A stretch of 64,000 bases of DNA, taken from Nesterenkonia sedimenti. GTDB lineage: Bacteria > Actinomycetota > Actinomycetes > Actinomycetales > Micrococcaceae. The translations under genes and the position numbers were made by a program. The DNA is taken from positions 88,934 through 152,933 of the forward strand of contig NZ_JABAHY010000007.1 in assembly GCF_012641515.1 (NCBI RefSeq), written 5' to 3'. Below the pieces are notes generated by a model. The model had not been told where the DNA came from, searched no databases, and saw only the letters and a program-made list of their open reading frames with translations. This document shows positions 47,616-55,649 of this stretch, one piece after another (position 1 is the first letter of the stretch; the number at the start of each line of letters is the position of its first letter).

Positions 47616-49175
47616 ATGTTTGACCTGTCGATGATGGTGGCCCAGTCGGCGCGGCAGTTCCCGCAGAAAACTGCTCTCATCTCAGGTCAACAGCACTGGA
47701 CCTACGCCGAGCTCGATGCGGCCATCACCACTGTGGCCAACCAGCTGCGCGCCCAGGGCCTGACACCGGGCCAAGCGGTGGGGCTGCAGCTGAAGAACAC
47801 ACCGTCCTTCGTCATCGCCTACTACGCGGTGCTGCGGGCCGGCCTGGTGGTGGTCCCGTTCAACCCGCTGGCCGTTGAGCGCGAGGTCGAACACATCCTG
47901 ACCGTCGCCGACTGCCGAGCAGCCGTGGTCGGTGAGGCCACTGCTGCCACAGTCCGAGCTGCGGCAGCCGGAATCGAAGATTTCCTACTGGTGATCGACA
48001 CTGATCCCACGGGCGAGGACAGCCCCTTGCAGCAGGGTGAGCTGAGCTTCGCAGAGCTTTTGACCCCCGGTCCTGAAGTAGCCGGTCCTGAGGCAGCCGG
48101 AGGCCCTCAGTCAGGGCGCAGAGCCGACGACGACGCCGTGATTATCTTCACCTCCGGCACTACAGGCCGGCCCAAAGGTGCAGCCCTGAGCCATTTCAAC
48201 CTCTGGATGAGCTGCACGACCCTGAACACTCGCAGTGACCCCACCTCAGATGAGATCGCTTTGGGCTGCCTGCCGATGTTCCATGTCTTCGGGATGTCAG
48301 GGATTCTCAATGTCTCCATGGCCTGGGGGATGACCCTGGTGCTGATGGAGAAACCCGATGCCGAGGGCATCCTGGACCTGGTGCAGGCCCACCGGGTGAC
48401 CCGTTTCTCGGCGGTGCCGACCATGCTCAGCGATATCGTCGCCGCCGGTGCCGGGGGACGTGATCTCAGCACTGTCCGCAGGGTTACCTCCGGGGGATCA
48501 GCCCTGCGACTGCAGCTGATCTCCCAATTCGAGGAGATCTTCCCCAATGCGGCCCTGCTCGAAGGCTACGGCGCCTCCGAGACCACCTCCTCGATCTGTG
48601 TGAACCAGAGCCGTCAGGAACGCAAAATCGGATCAGTCGGAACTCCCTCCTGGGGTATCCGAATGCGGGTCACCAATAAGGAGGGCACCGTCCTACCGGC
48701 AGGTGAGGACCAGATCGGCGAGCTGCAGGTCACCGGCCCCACCATCTTCAACGGCTATGTGGGGGACCCCGGGGCCACCGAGGCCAGCTTCGCCGGTGAC
48801 TGGTTCCGCACCGGAGACCTCGCCCGCATCGATGAGCAGGGCTATGTCTTCATCGTCGGCCGGCTCAAAGAACTGATCATCCGCGGCGGCTATAACGTCT
48901 ACCCCTCCGAGGTGGAACAGACCCTGCAGCGCCACCCTCGGATCCGTCAGGCAGTCGTCGTCGGGCTCAGTGATGACCGGGTGGGACAGGAGATCGCCGC
49001 CGTCGTCGTCCCTCATCCCGATACTGAGGTCACCGAAGATGAGGTCAAGGACTACGCCCGGGCTGAGCTCTCGGCCTATAAATGCCCCAGAATTGTGAAG
49101 ATCGCAGCCCAGCTGCCCCATTCGACCACCGGAAAAGTGCTGCGCCGAGAAGTGCTGAATTCCTTCTTCGACTGA
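47616..49175 (+). CDS. Acyl-CoA ligase (AMP-forming, FadD-like)
   Basis: Activates a carboxylic acid with ATP and CoA. It has 519 residues. AMP-binding motifs are IIFTSGTTGRPKGAALSHFN (P-loop), EGYGASETTS and DWFRTGDLARIDEQGYVFIV; the hinge and C-terminal domain read GRLKELIIRGGYNVYPSEVE and the catalytic Lys is in STTGKVLRREV. The ATG at 47616 follows a strong GGAGGAGAAGGAA site; the open frame from 47568 lacks one. It is divergent from the TAXI-TRAP operon and shares the LysR-like dyad at 47468, so it probably activates the acid those genes import. Confidence 0.92.
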   Translation: MFDLSMMVAQSARQFPQKTALISGQQHWTYAELDAAITTVANQLRAQGLTPGQAVGLQLKNTPSFVIAYYAVLRAGLVVVPFNPLAVEREVEHILTVADCRAAVVGEATAATVRAAAAGIEDFLLVIDTDPTGEDSPLQQGELSFAELLTPGPEVAGPEAAGGPQSGRRADDDAVIIFTSGTTGRPKGAALSHFNLWMSCTTLNTRSDPTSDEIALGCLPMFHVFGMSGILNVSMAWGMTLVLMEKPDAEGILDLVQAHRVTRFSAVPTMLSDIVAAGAGGRDLSTVRRVTSGGSALRLQLISQFEEIFPNAALLEGYGASETTSSICVNQSRQERKIGSVGTPSWGIRMRVTNKEGTVLPAGEDQIGELQVTGPTIFNGYVGDPGATEASFAGDWFRTGDLARIDEQGYVFIVGRLKELIIRGGYNVYPSEVEQTLQRHPRIRQAVVVGLSDDRVGQEIAAVVVPHPDTEVTEDEVKDYARAELSAYKCPRIVKIAAQLPHSTTGKVLRREVLNSFFD

Positions 49176-49224
49176 AGATGACAACTGGCCCAAGAGCCCC
49201 TGCCCGCCGCGATAGGATGACCCG

Positions 49225-50421
49225 GTGAGCTCATCAGATTCTCTGCGCCTGTTCTCCTCCGAGTCAGTGACAATCGGGCACCCGGACAAAATCTGCGATC
49301 AGGTTTCGGACTCCATTCTGGACGCCCTGCTGGCCGTGGACCCCAACTCCCGGGTTGCTGTGGAAGCACTGACCACCACCGGTCTGGTGCAGGTGGCCGG
49401 TGAGGTGACAACCTCCGGCTATGTGGAGATCCCACGACTGGTCCGCGACACTCTGGTCGAGATCGGTTATGACTCCTCAGCCAATGGGTTCGACGGCGAA
49501 CGGGTCGGAGTCAATATCTCCATCGGTCAGCAGTCCGCTGAGATCGCTGAAGGTGTGTTCAACTCCCTGGAGGCCCGCACCGGCGGTGCCGAGGACCCCC
49601 GCGACGCACAGGGTGCCGGAGATCAGGGCATCATGTTCGGCTACGCCACCAATGAGACAGATACTTTCATGCCGACCCCGATCGCCCTGGCTCACCGGCT
49701 CTCGGCACGACTGACCGAGGCCCGTCAGTCCGGGGACCTCGAATACCTGCGCCCGGACGGAAAAACCCAGGTCACCATCGGCTACGACGGCGAACGCCCG
49801 GTGAGCCTCGACACCGTGGTGGTCTCCACCCAGCACACTGATGAGGTCACCCAGTCGAAGCTGCAGGCCGATATCTCCGAACAGGTCATCGCCCCGGTGA
49901 TCGAATCCAGCGGACTGGACCTCGGCGATCTCGACGAGATCATCAACCCCTCCGGTCCCTTCGTCATCGGCGGTCCGGTGGGCGATGCCGGGCTGACCGG
50001 GCGGAAGATCATTGTCGACACCTATGGCGGCTTCGCCCGCCACGGCGGTGGAGCCTTCTCCGGTAAGGACCCCTCCAAGGTGGACCGCTCAGCCGCCTAC
50101 GCCATGCGCTGGGTAGCCAAGAACGTGGTGGCCGCGGGACTGGCCGACCGTGCTGAGATCCAGATTGCCTACGCCATCGGCCGGGCACATCCGGTGGGTG
50201 TCTATGTGGAGACCTTCGGCAGCGAGAAGGTGGATCCGGTCCAGATCGCCGCAGCAATTCGCGAGGTCTTCGACCTGCGGCCCCTGGGCATCATCGAGGA
50301 TCTGGACCTCAAGCGCCCCATCTACGCCGAGACCGCGAAGAACGGTCACTTCGGGCGCGAGGAATTCCCTTGGGAGAAGCTCACTAGGGTCGATGCCCTC
50401 CGGAAGTACTTCGGCGCCTGA
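49225..50421 (+). CDS. metK: S-adenosylmethionine synthetase
   Basis: Makes SAM from methionine and ATP, releasing phosphate and pyrophosphate. It has 398 residues. Motifs are [56 protein letters not shown] with VDTYGG, and [19 protein letters not shown] (P-loop-like). The GTG start at 49225 follows AGGATGACCCG. In relatives metK follows coaBC directly; here the 12-kb acid-degradation island lies between them. The SAM it makes is the donor for the two methyltransferases in the window. Confidence 0.96.
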   Translation: MSSSDSLRLFSSESVTIGHPDKICDQVSDSILDALLAVDPNSRVAVEALTTTGLVQVAGEVTTSGYVEIPRLVRDTLVEIGYDSSANGFDGERVGVNISIGQQSAEIAEGVFNSLEARTGGAEDPRDAQGAGDQGIMFGYATNETDTFMPTPIALAHRLSARLTEARQSGDLEYLRPDGKTQVTIGYDGERPVSLDTVVVSTQHTDEVTQSKLQADISEQVIAPVIESSGLDLGDLDEIINPSGPFVIGGPVGDAGLTGRKIIVDTYGGFARHGGGAFSGKDPSKVDRSAAYAMRWVAKNVVAAGLADRAEIQIAYAIGRAHPVGVYVETFGSEKVDPVQIAAAIREVFDLRPLGIIEDLDLKRPIYAETAKNGHFGREEFPWEKLTRVDALRKYFGA

Positions 50422-50453
50422 GCCTTAGCCAGTACCTGCAGAGCCAGGAAGCT

Positions 50454-51176
50454 CTAGCTGCGCTGCCAGATATGCAGCAGATACCCGTAGCTCAACCCCA
50501 GTGACTCAGGGTGCCGGGCCAGCCACTGCTCGGCGACCTGCTGCGGGAACTCCAGATGCAGAACTTGTTCGAAGTCACTGCGCCGCTGAAACTGCCAACT
50601 GCTCATCACCGGGACAGTCTGCGCCCCATGGGAGGCCCACCAGCGGGTGGGGTAGCTGTCCCGTCCCTGGGCAGCGGCCGGGGCACTGGCAGCCAATAGC
50701 TCAGCGAAATCCCCGGCCACGTGGTCATTGTCCACCACTACCAGTTTCCCGCCGGGGCGAAGCACTCGTTCGGCCTCGCGGAGCCCGGCCACCGGGTCGA
50801 AGCCCTCGCTGGGGAAGAAATAGGCGAACCGCGCATGGATGACATCCACACTGGCAGTCGGCAGCGGAACATGTTCAGCCGAACCGTGCACCACCTGGAT
50901 CGCGGGATCCCTGGCCTGGGCCGGGCCCAGCAGCCGCTGATCGGGTTCGACCCCGATGACCTCGGCAGCATCAGCGTATTTCGGCAGCCAGAACCCGGAA
51001 CCACAGCCGAGATCCACCAGGACCTTGTCCTGCCAATCAGCGGCCTGCCGCAGCCGCCGCCACAGCACACCACTGGGGTCGATCGCCTCATTCTCCAGCT
51101 CATAGAGGGCCGGGTCCTGGCCCTGATTCGCCGCCGGAACAAAGTCATGAAGTGGCTCAGTGTTCTGCGAGGTCAT
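50454..51176 (-). CDS. Class I SAM-dependent methyltransferase
   Basis: A 240-residue soluble enzyme. Motif I is VLVDLGCGSGFWLPKYADAA, motif II AEVIGVEPDQRLL, then VVHGSAEHVPLPTASVDVIH and the turn AERVLRPGGKLVVVDNDH. It belongs to the Methyltransf_11/25 group and its substrate is unknown. It lies on the minus strand between metK and priA, convergent with metK, and its start is 78 bases from the divergent priA start. Confidence 0.85.
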   Translation of the reverse strand: MTSQNTEPLHDFVPAANQGQDPALYELENEAIDPSGVLWRRLRQAADWQDKVLVDLGCGSGFWLPKYADAAEVIGVEPDQRLLGPAQARDPAIQVVHGSAEHVPLPTASVDVIHARFAYFFPSEGFDPVAGLREAERVLRPGGKLVVVDNDHVAGDFAELLAASAPAAAQGRDSYPTRWWASHGAQTVPVMSSWQFQRRSDFEQVLHLEFPQQVAEQWLARHPESLGLSYGYLLHIWQRS

Positions 51177-51253
51177 CTGTTGAGTATGTCATCCGCGCTG
51201 ATCACCGCGCCCGGACATGCTCCATGTCCCCGCCCCCGAGTAGCATCGAGTCC

Positions 51254-53266
51254 ATGACAGGACAGCAGCCCAACGGGGAGTCAGCCACCGCTCTGACCGC
51301 TGTCCAGCCTGGCCTCTTCGAAGCCGCCAGATCAGCCCCCGCCCTACCCGCCGGCACCACATCGAAGCTGCCGATCGCCCAGGTGCTGCTGGAATCCCCA
51401 GTTCCCCATCTGGACCGACCCTTCGACTACGCGGTACCGGTGGACCTCGAGGAGAAAGTGGTCCCCGGCTCCCGGGTCAAAGTCATGTTCTCCGGCCGGG
51501 AGATGCCCGGCTATGTGCTCAAGCGCCTGGAGCGCAGCGCCACCGCGCACCGGTTGAGCTCCATCCGCCGGGTGGTCTCACCACTGCCGCTGCTGGGCGA
51601 AGAGATCCTAGAGTTGGCCCAGCGGGTGGCCGCCCGCTATGCCGGGGTGACCTCCGATGTACTGCGTGCAGCCATCCCCCAACGGGTAGCCAGAGTCGAG
51701 AAGGAGTTCATCGGCCAGCCGCCCCCGCAGACAGCTCAACCAGCTGAGGAGCCGGGGCCGCGGGAAGCCGGTCTGGCGCTGAAGTCCTATGGTGAGCACA
51801 GCTGGGCCCACCAGATCCTCCACCGGGTTCAGCAGACCCTACAGGCCGGAGGCGACGCCGTCGTCGTCGTTCCTGATCAGAGGGATGCGCAGGAGGTGGC
51901 CAGCCTCCTGGAGGATGACCTGGGCACCGAGGTGGTAGCCCGGCTCAGCGCGGATATGGGGCCTACGCCCCGCTACCGGTCCTATCTGCAGCTGCGCTAC
52001 GGCCAGGCCCGGGTCGCAGTGGGCACCCGCTCGGCAGTCTTCGCCCCGGTGGCCAATCTGCGCCAGCTGATCATCTTCGACGACGACGACCCCAGCCACG
52101 CCGAGCCCCGGGCGCCCTATCATCATGTGCGTGAGGTGGCCCTGCTGCGAGCAGTGCAGACCGGGGCCAGCATCCGCTTCCTGTCCACCTCCCGGAGTCT
52201 GGAAGTGCAGCGGCTGGTCGAACGCGGCTGGCTCACCGAGACCGCCCCGGACCGTGACGCCCGCCGGGCTGGCACCCCATTGGTGACCGCCTCCTCGGAC
52301 TCCTATCAGCAGGAGCGGGACCCCACACTGCAGCAGTCCCGCCTTCCGGCAGTGGCCTTCCGCAGCATCCGCAAGGGTCTGGAACAGGGGCCAGTGCTGA
52401 TCCAGGTGGGACGTTCCGGGTTCGTGCCGGCGGTGATCTGCGCTGGCTGCCGGACGCGCCAGCAATGCCCGGAATGTCATGGTCCGCTGGCCCTGCCGGC
52501 CCATCATGGACAGTCGCAGTCACTGCGCTGCCGCTGGTGCGGGATCCACCAGCGGGGGCACCGCTGCGCTGAATGCGGTCACCGCGAATTCCGTGCCGCT
52601 GCCCGGGGCACTGAGCGCACCGGGCAGGAGCTGGGACGGGCCTTTCCGAATGTGCCGGTGATTCTCTCCACTGCGGGGCAGTCAATTCCGGAGGTGGGGG
52701 AGAAGCCTGCCCTGGTGGTCTCCACCCCCGGAGTGGAACCGGTGGCCGCCGCCGGCTACAGTGCGGTGATCCTCCTCGACGGAGACCTCCAGCTGGTGCG
52801 TGATGGCCTGGATGTGCCCCGCCAGGTGCTCTCCCGGTGGTTTCGGGCAGGTTCGCTGGCGCGCTCGCGGAGTGAGGGCGGGGCCGTGGTGGTCACCGCG
52901 GAGAGCCAGGAGCTGACCGGGGCGCTGGTGCGCTGGGATCCTGCCGGATACGCACGGCGTGAGCTCTACCGGCGCCTGGAGTTGAACCTTCCCCCGGCCA
53001 CCCGGATGCTCTCGGTCACCGGAGAGCCCACAGAGGTCCGTGGGCTGATCCATGAGGTGAAACTGCCGGCAGGCTTGGACTGGATCGGCCCCGCCGAAGC
53101 CCCTGGTGGTGAATCCCGGTGGCTGCTGTTCTTCGGCTATGCCCAGGCTGAGGAAGTCATCGCCGAGATCCGCCGAGTCAGGCGCACTACCAGCGCCAAA
53201 CCCCAGAAGGGCACTACGCGTGCCCTGCGCATCGCCGTCGACGATGTCTCATCCCTGCAGTTCTGA
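51254..53266 (+). CDS. priA: Primosomal protein N' (PriA), helicase-dead actinobacterial type
   Basis: PriA recognises stalled forks and reloads the replisome. This 670-residue protein keeps the N-terminal 3'-DNA-binding domain (VPHLDRPFDYAVPVDLEEKV, GSRVKVMFSGREMPGYVLKR) and both zinc sites (Cys396, 399, 405, 408, 426, 429, 438, 441). Walker A is absent: where a GSGKTE motif is expected it reads SYGEHSWAHQILHRVQQTL. The DEEH box is DDDD (276-279). The SAT motif is also lost. Loss of the ATPase motifs is known for actinobacterial PriA, so this is a lineage trait, not decay. The ATG at 51254 gives MTGQQPNGES. fmt usually follows priA in relatives; here it does not. Confidence 0.92.
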   Translation: MTGQQPNGESATALTAVQPGLFEAARSAPALPAGTTSKLPIAQVLLESPVPHLDRPFDYAVPVDLEEKVVPGSRVKVMFSGREMPGYVLKRLERSATAHRLSSIRRVVSPLPLLGEEILELAQRVAARYAGVTSDVLRAAIPQRVARVEKEFIGQPPPQTAQPAEEPGPREAGLALKSYGEHSWAHQILHRVQQTLQAGGDAVVVVPDQRDAQEVASLLEDDLGTEVVARLSADMGPTPRYRSYLQLRYGQARVAVGTRSAVFAPVANLRQLIIFDDDDPSHAEPRAPYHHVREVALLRAVQTGASIRFLSTSRSLEVQRLVERGWLTETAPDRDARRAGTPLVTASSDSYQQERDPTLQQSRLPAVAFRSIRKGLEQGPVLIQVGRSGFVPAVICAGCRTRQQCPECHGPLALPAHHGQSQSLRCRWCGIHQRGHRCAECGHREFRAAARGTERTGQELGRAFPNVPVILSTAGQSIPEVGEKPALVVSTPGVEPVAAAGYSAVILLDGDLQLVRDGLDVPRQVLSRWFRAGSLARSRSEGGAVVVTAESQELTGALVRWDPAGYARRELYRRLELNLPPATRMLSVTGEPTEVRGLIHEVKLPAGLDWIGPAEAPGGESRWLLFFGYAQAEEVIAEIRRVRRTTSAKPQKGTTRALRIAVDDVSSLQF

Positions 53267-53271
53267 GCCGG

Positions 53272-54531
53272 TCACTCCTTCGCCAGGGCAGTCAGAGTGC
53301 CCAGCAGAGTATTGGCCCCGCGGATGACATCCGGCCAAGGAGTGTGCTCAGCCGGGCTGTGGCTGTGCCCGCCGGTGCTGGGAACAAAGATCATCCCCGT
53401 GGGCGCGATGGCGGCCATATTCTGTGAATCATGACCTGCCCCGGAGGGGATATCCATGGTGGAGAACAGATGGCCGGCAGCCACTTCAGCAATCACCTGC
53501 CGAATACCACTGTCCATCACAGCGCCATCCACCAGTGGCTTGAGCCCATCGGTGAATCGGACACTGTGCTCATCGGCAGCAGCCTGAGCAGCTTCCAGAA
53601 CCGCGGTCTTCAGCTGCTCGGCCTTCTCCCTGGAAGGATCGCGGAAATCCACCACGATTTCGACAGACTCCGGGACCACATTGGCACTGCTGGGCTCCAC
53701 CCGGATGATGCCGGTGGTGGCCACCGCATCTGGGCTGATCGCCCTGACCTTCTGCGGCAGGGCAAGAATGAACTGGGCGGCGGCCAATGAGGCATCCTGG
53801 CGGCGGTCCAGGGGAGTGGTACCGGCATGATCCGCCTTACCGGTGAACCGGACAGTGCCACCACCCATGGTCACAATCGCGGTGACCACACCGATCTGGG
53901 TGCCCGTCTCCTCCAGAACAGGGCCCTGCTCGATATGCAGCTCCACTGAGGCATGAACCGAGCCCGGGGCCAGCTTCAGCTCGGCGGCACCGGCAAGGTC
54001 CCCACCAGCGGCAGGCAGGGCCTCAGCCAGCGGCTGGCCATAGCGTGAACTCAGGTCAGAAAGCTGTTCAGTGGTGAAGCCATGGGTCAGGGCAGTGGAG
54101 CCCAGCAGAGAGGCATAGCTGCCCTCCTCATCGCTGAAGACAACTGCCTGAACCGGCCTCGCCAGCGGAGTCTGGGTCTCATGCAGCCGACGCAGACACT
54201 CCACGGCGGCCAGGGAACCCAGGGGGCCGTCGAAGATCCCACCATTGGGCACAGCATCGATATGCGAACCGGACCAGACCGGGGCCTTATCCGGGGCCGC
54301 AGCCTCCAGCACGGGGGAGGAGATGACCATATTGCCGATGCTGTCGGTGCGGACCTCCAGCCCGGCCTCCTGACAACGGCTGATCAGCCACCGGCGGGCC
54401 TCTTGATCGGTCTGGGAGAAGGACTCCCGGTCCACCCCGCCCTGCTCGTTGCGGCCGAACCTGCCAAGTTCCTCGAGGTCAGAGACCAGCCGGTCCTCAT
54501 TGACTGTCAGAAGAGTATGCGCATCGACCAC
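53272..54531 (-). CDS. Zn-dependent amidohydrolase (allantoate/N-carbamoyl amino acid hydrolase family)
   Basis: An M20-type hydrolase of 419 residues that removes carbamoyl or ureido groups from allantoate, ureidoglycolate or N-carbamoyl amino acids. Metal-site motifs are GSHIDAVPNGGIFDGPLGSL, AVVFSDEEGSYASLLGS, ELHIEQGPVLEETGTQIGVV and GHSHSPAEHTPW. The dimerisation domain includes GKADHAGTTPLDRRQDASLA. The GTG at 54531 is chosen because AGGAGG lies 5 bases upstream; the open frame to 54705 overlaps the hydrolase gene. No allantoin or hydantoin genes are adjacent, so the substrate is unsure. It follows the alpha/beta hydrolase by 46 bases. Confidence 0.85.
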   Translation of the reverse strand: MVDAHTLLTVNEDRLVSDLEELGRFGRNEQGGVDRESFSQTDQEARRWLISRCQEAGLEVRTDSIGNMVISSPVLEAAAPDKAPVWSGSHIDAVPNGGIFDGPLGSLAAVECLRRLHETQTPLARPVQAVVFSDEEGSYASLLGSTALTHGFTTEQLSDLSSRYGQPLAEALPAAGGDLAGAAELKLAPGSVHASVELHIEQGPVLEETGTQIGVVTAIVTMGGGTVRFTGKADHAGTTPLDRRQDASLAAAQFILALPQKVRAISPDAVATTGIIRVEPSSANVVPESVEIVVDFRDPSREKAEQLKTAVLEAAQAAADEHSVRFTDGLKPLVDGAVMDSGIRQVIAEVAAGHLFSTMDIPSGAGHDSQNMAAIAPTGMIFVPSTGGHSHSPAEHTPWPDVIRGANTLLGTLTALAKE

Positions 54532-54577
54532 AAGAGCCTCCTGGAGTGCGGGGTGATTAACTATTTCCTCCGCGATC

Positions 54578-55567
54578 CTACGCCCCCGTGACACCGACCT
54601 CTCGGCCGAAGCGGCGCACTGCCCTGGCCACCTGAACTGGCTTCTCGTAATGGACCAGATGCCCAGAGCCCCGGATGATCTCCAATTGGCCCTGCGGCAG
54701 CGCATCCCGGACGGCCATCCGTCCAGCCACCGTGCTCAGATTGTCTTTGGCACCGGGCAGCAGCAGCGTGGGCAGATCGATCTGCGCGGCGAAATCTGCC
54801 ACGGTGTACCGGCTGGAGGCCCGGTAGGACTCCAGGAGGGTCTGCCGATCTGTGTAGCCGCCGAAGAACTGCCGGTGCTGATCCCGCACGTAATCGGTGA
54901 GCTTCTGGTCCCACCCCACGCCCAGGGTCACATTGGTGACCTCCAGAATCGTCGGTGAGCGCAGGAAGGCATTGCCGGCTGTCTCGGGCAGCAGCTGGCT
55001 GAGCCGATAGTAGAGCTCTACCACTGCAGCTCCGGGAAGCAGCCGGCCGGCGAAGACATTATTCGTCACCGGTGCACTCAGGGCCAGACCCGCCCATTCC
55101 CGCCGATGAAGCGCAGCGTGGGCCGAACAGACAATAGTGCCGAAGGAATGCCCCAGCAGCAGATCCCCGGGGCCCAGGCCTAATTTCTCCGCCAAGGCCT
55201 CGACGAACTTCGCATACAGTTCCACTGTGTGCTCAGTACGTGTGCCATCGGCGCCCCGAAGCGGTTGGGTCAGCCCATAACCGGGGAGGTCCGGCACAAA
55301 GACCTCATACTCCGGCAGCGCATCAGCGATCAGCTGCATCCCGTGATGATCGCCACGAAAGCCATGAATTAGCAGAATCCTCGGCGGTTTAGCTGGGCGT
55401 TTCTCCTGGTGAGGACTGTATGTCCAAAGACCCACCTCGGTGCCCACCTGCTGACCAGCAGTTTCGAGGCGGATATCGAGCCTAGATTCGCTCGCCTCTC
55501 GCCGTGGATAGTTCACCCAAGGGGTCGGCAGGAAACGGGCCGGCGTCGTCGTCGCTGTCTTGCTCAC
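54578..55567 (-). CDS. Alpha/beta-fold hydrolase
   Basis: A hydrolase of about 329 residues. The oxyanion region is ILLIHGFRGDHHGMQLIADA, the nucleophile is S141 in LLLGHSFGTIV, a likely acid Asp lies in LLPGAKDNLSTVAGRM, and the His is in IRGSGHLVHYEKP. The first 60 residues form an extra N-terminal strand region. The GTG at 55567 (VSKTATTTPARF) is favoured, but the start is uncertain; ATG at 55597 is also in frame. The substrate is unknown; members include esterases, lipases and haloperoxidase-like proteins. It probably forms a unit with the amidohydrolase downstream and is divergent from leuS. Confidence 0.8.
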   Translation of the reverse strand: MSKTATTTPARFLPTPWVNYPRREASESRLDIRLETAGQQVGTEVGLWTYSPHQEKRPAKPPRILLIHGFRGDHHGMQLIADALPEYEVFVPDLPGYGLTQPLRGADGTRTEHTVELYAKFVEALAEKLGLGPGDLLLGHSFGTIVCSAHAALHRREWAGLALSAPVTNNVFAGRLLPGAAVVELYYRLSQLLPETAGNAFLRSPTILEVTNVTLGVGWDQKLTDYVRDQHRQFFGGYTDRQTLLESYRASSRYTVADFAAQIDLPTLLLPGAKDNLSTVAGRMAVRDALPQGQLEIIRGSGHLVHYEKPVQVARAVRRFGREVGVTGA

Positions 55568-55649
55568 GCATGCCAGCGTATCCACTCGGTGAAACATCTA
55601 GACTGTAGGGAGTCGAATTTTCCGTGAACTCTTGGATAGGTGCGCACCT

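Noticed and set aside
55598-55649. T-box leader for leuS
   Set aside because: The gap to the divergent hydrolase is only about 50-80 bases and has no T-box sequence or terminator hairpin.
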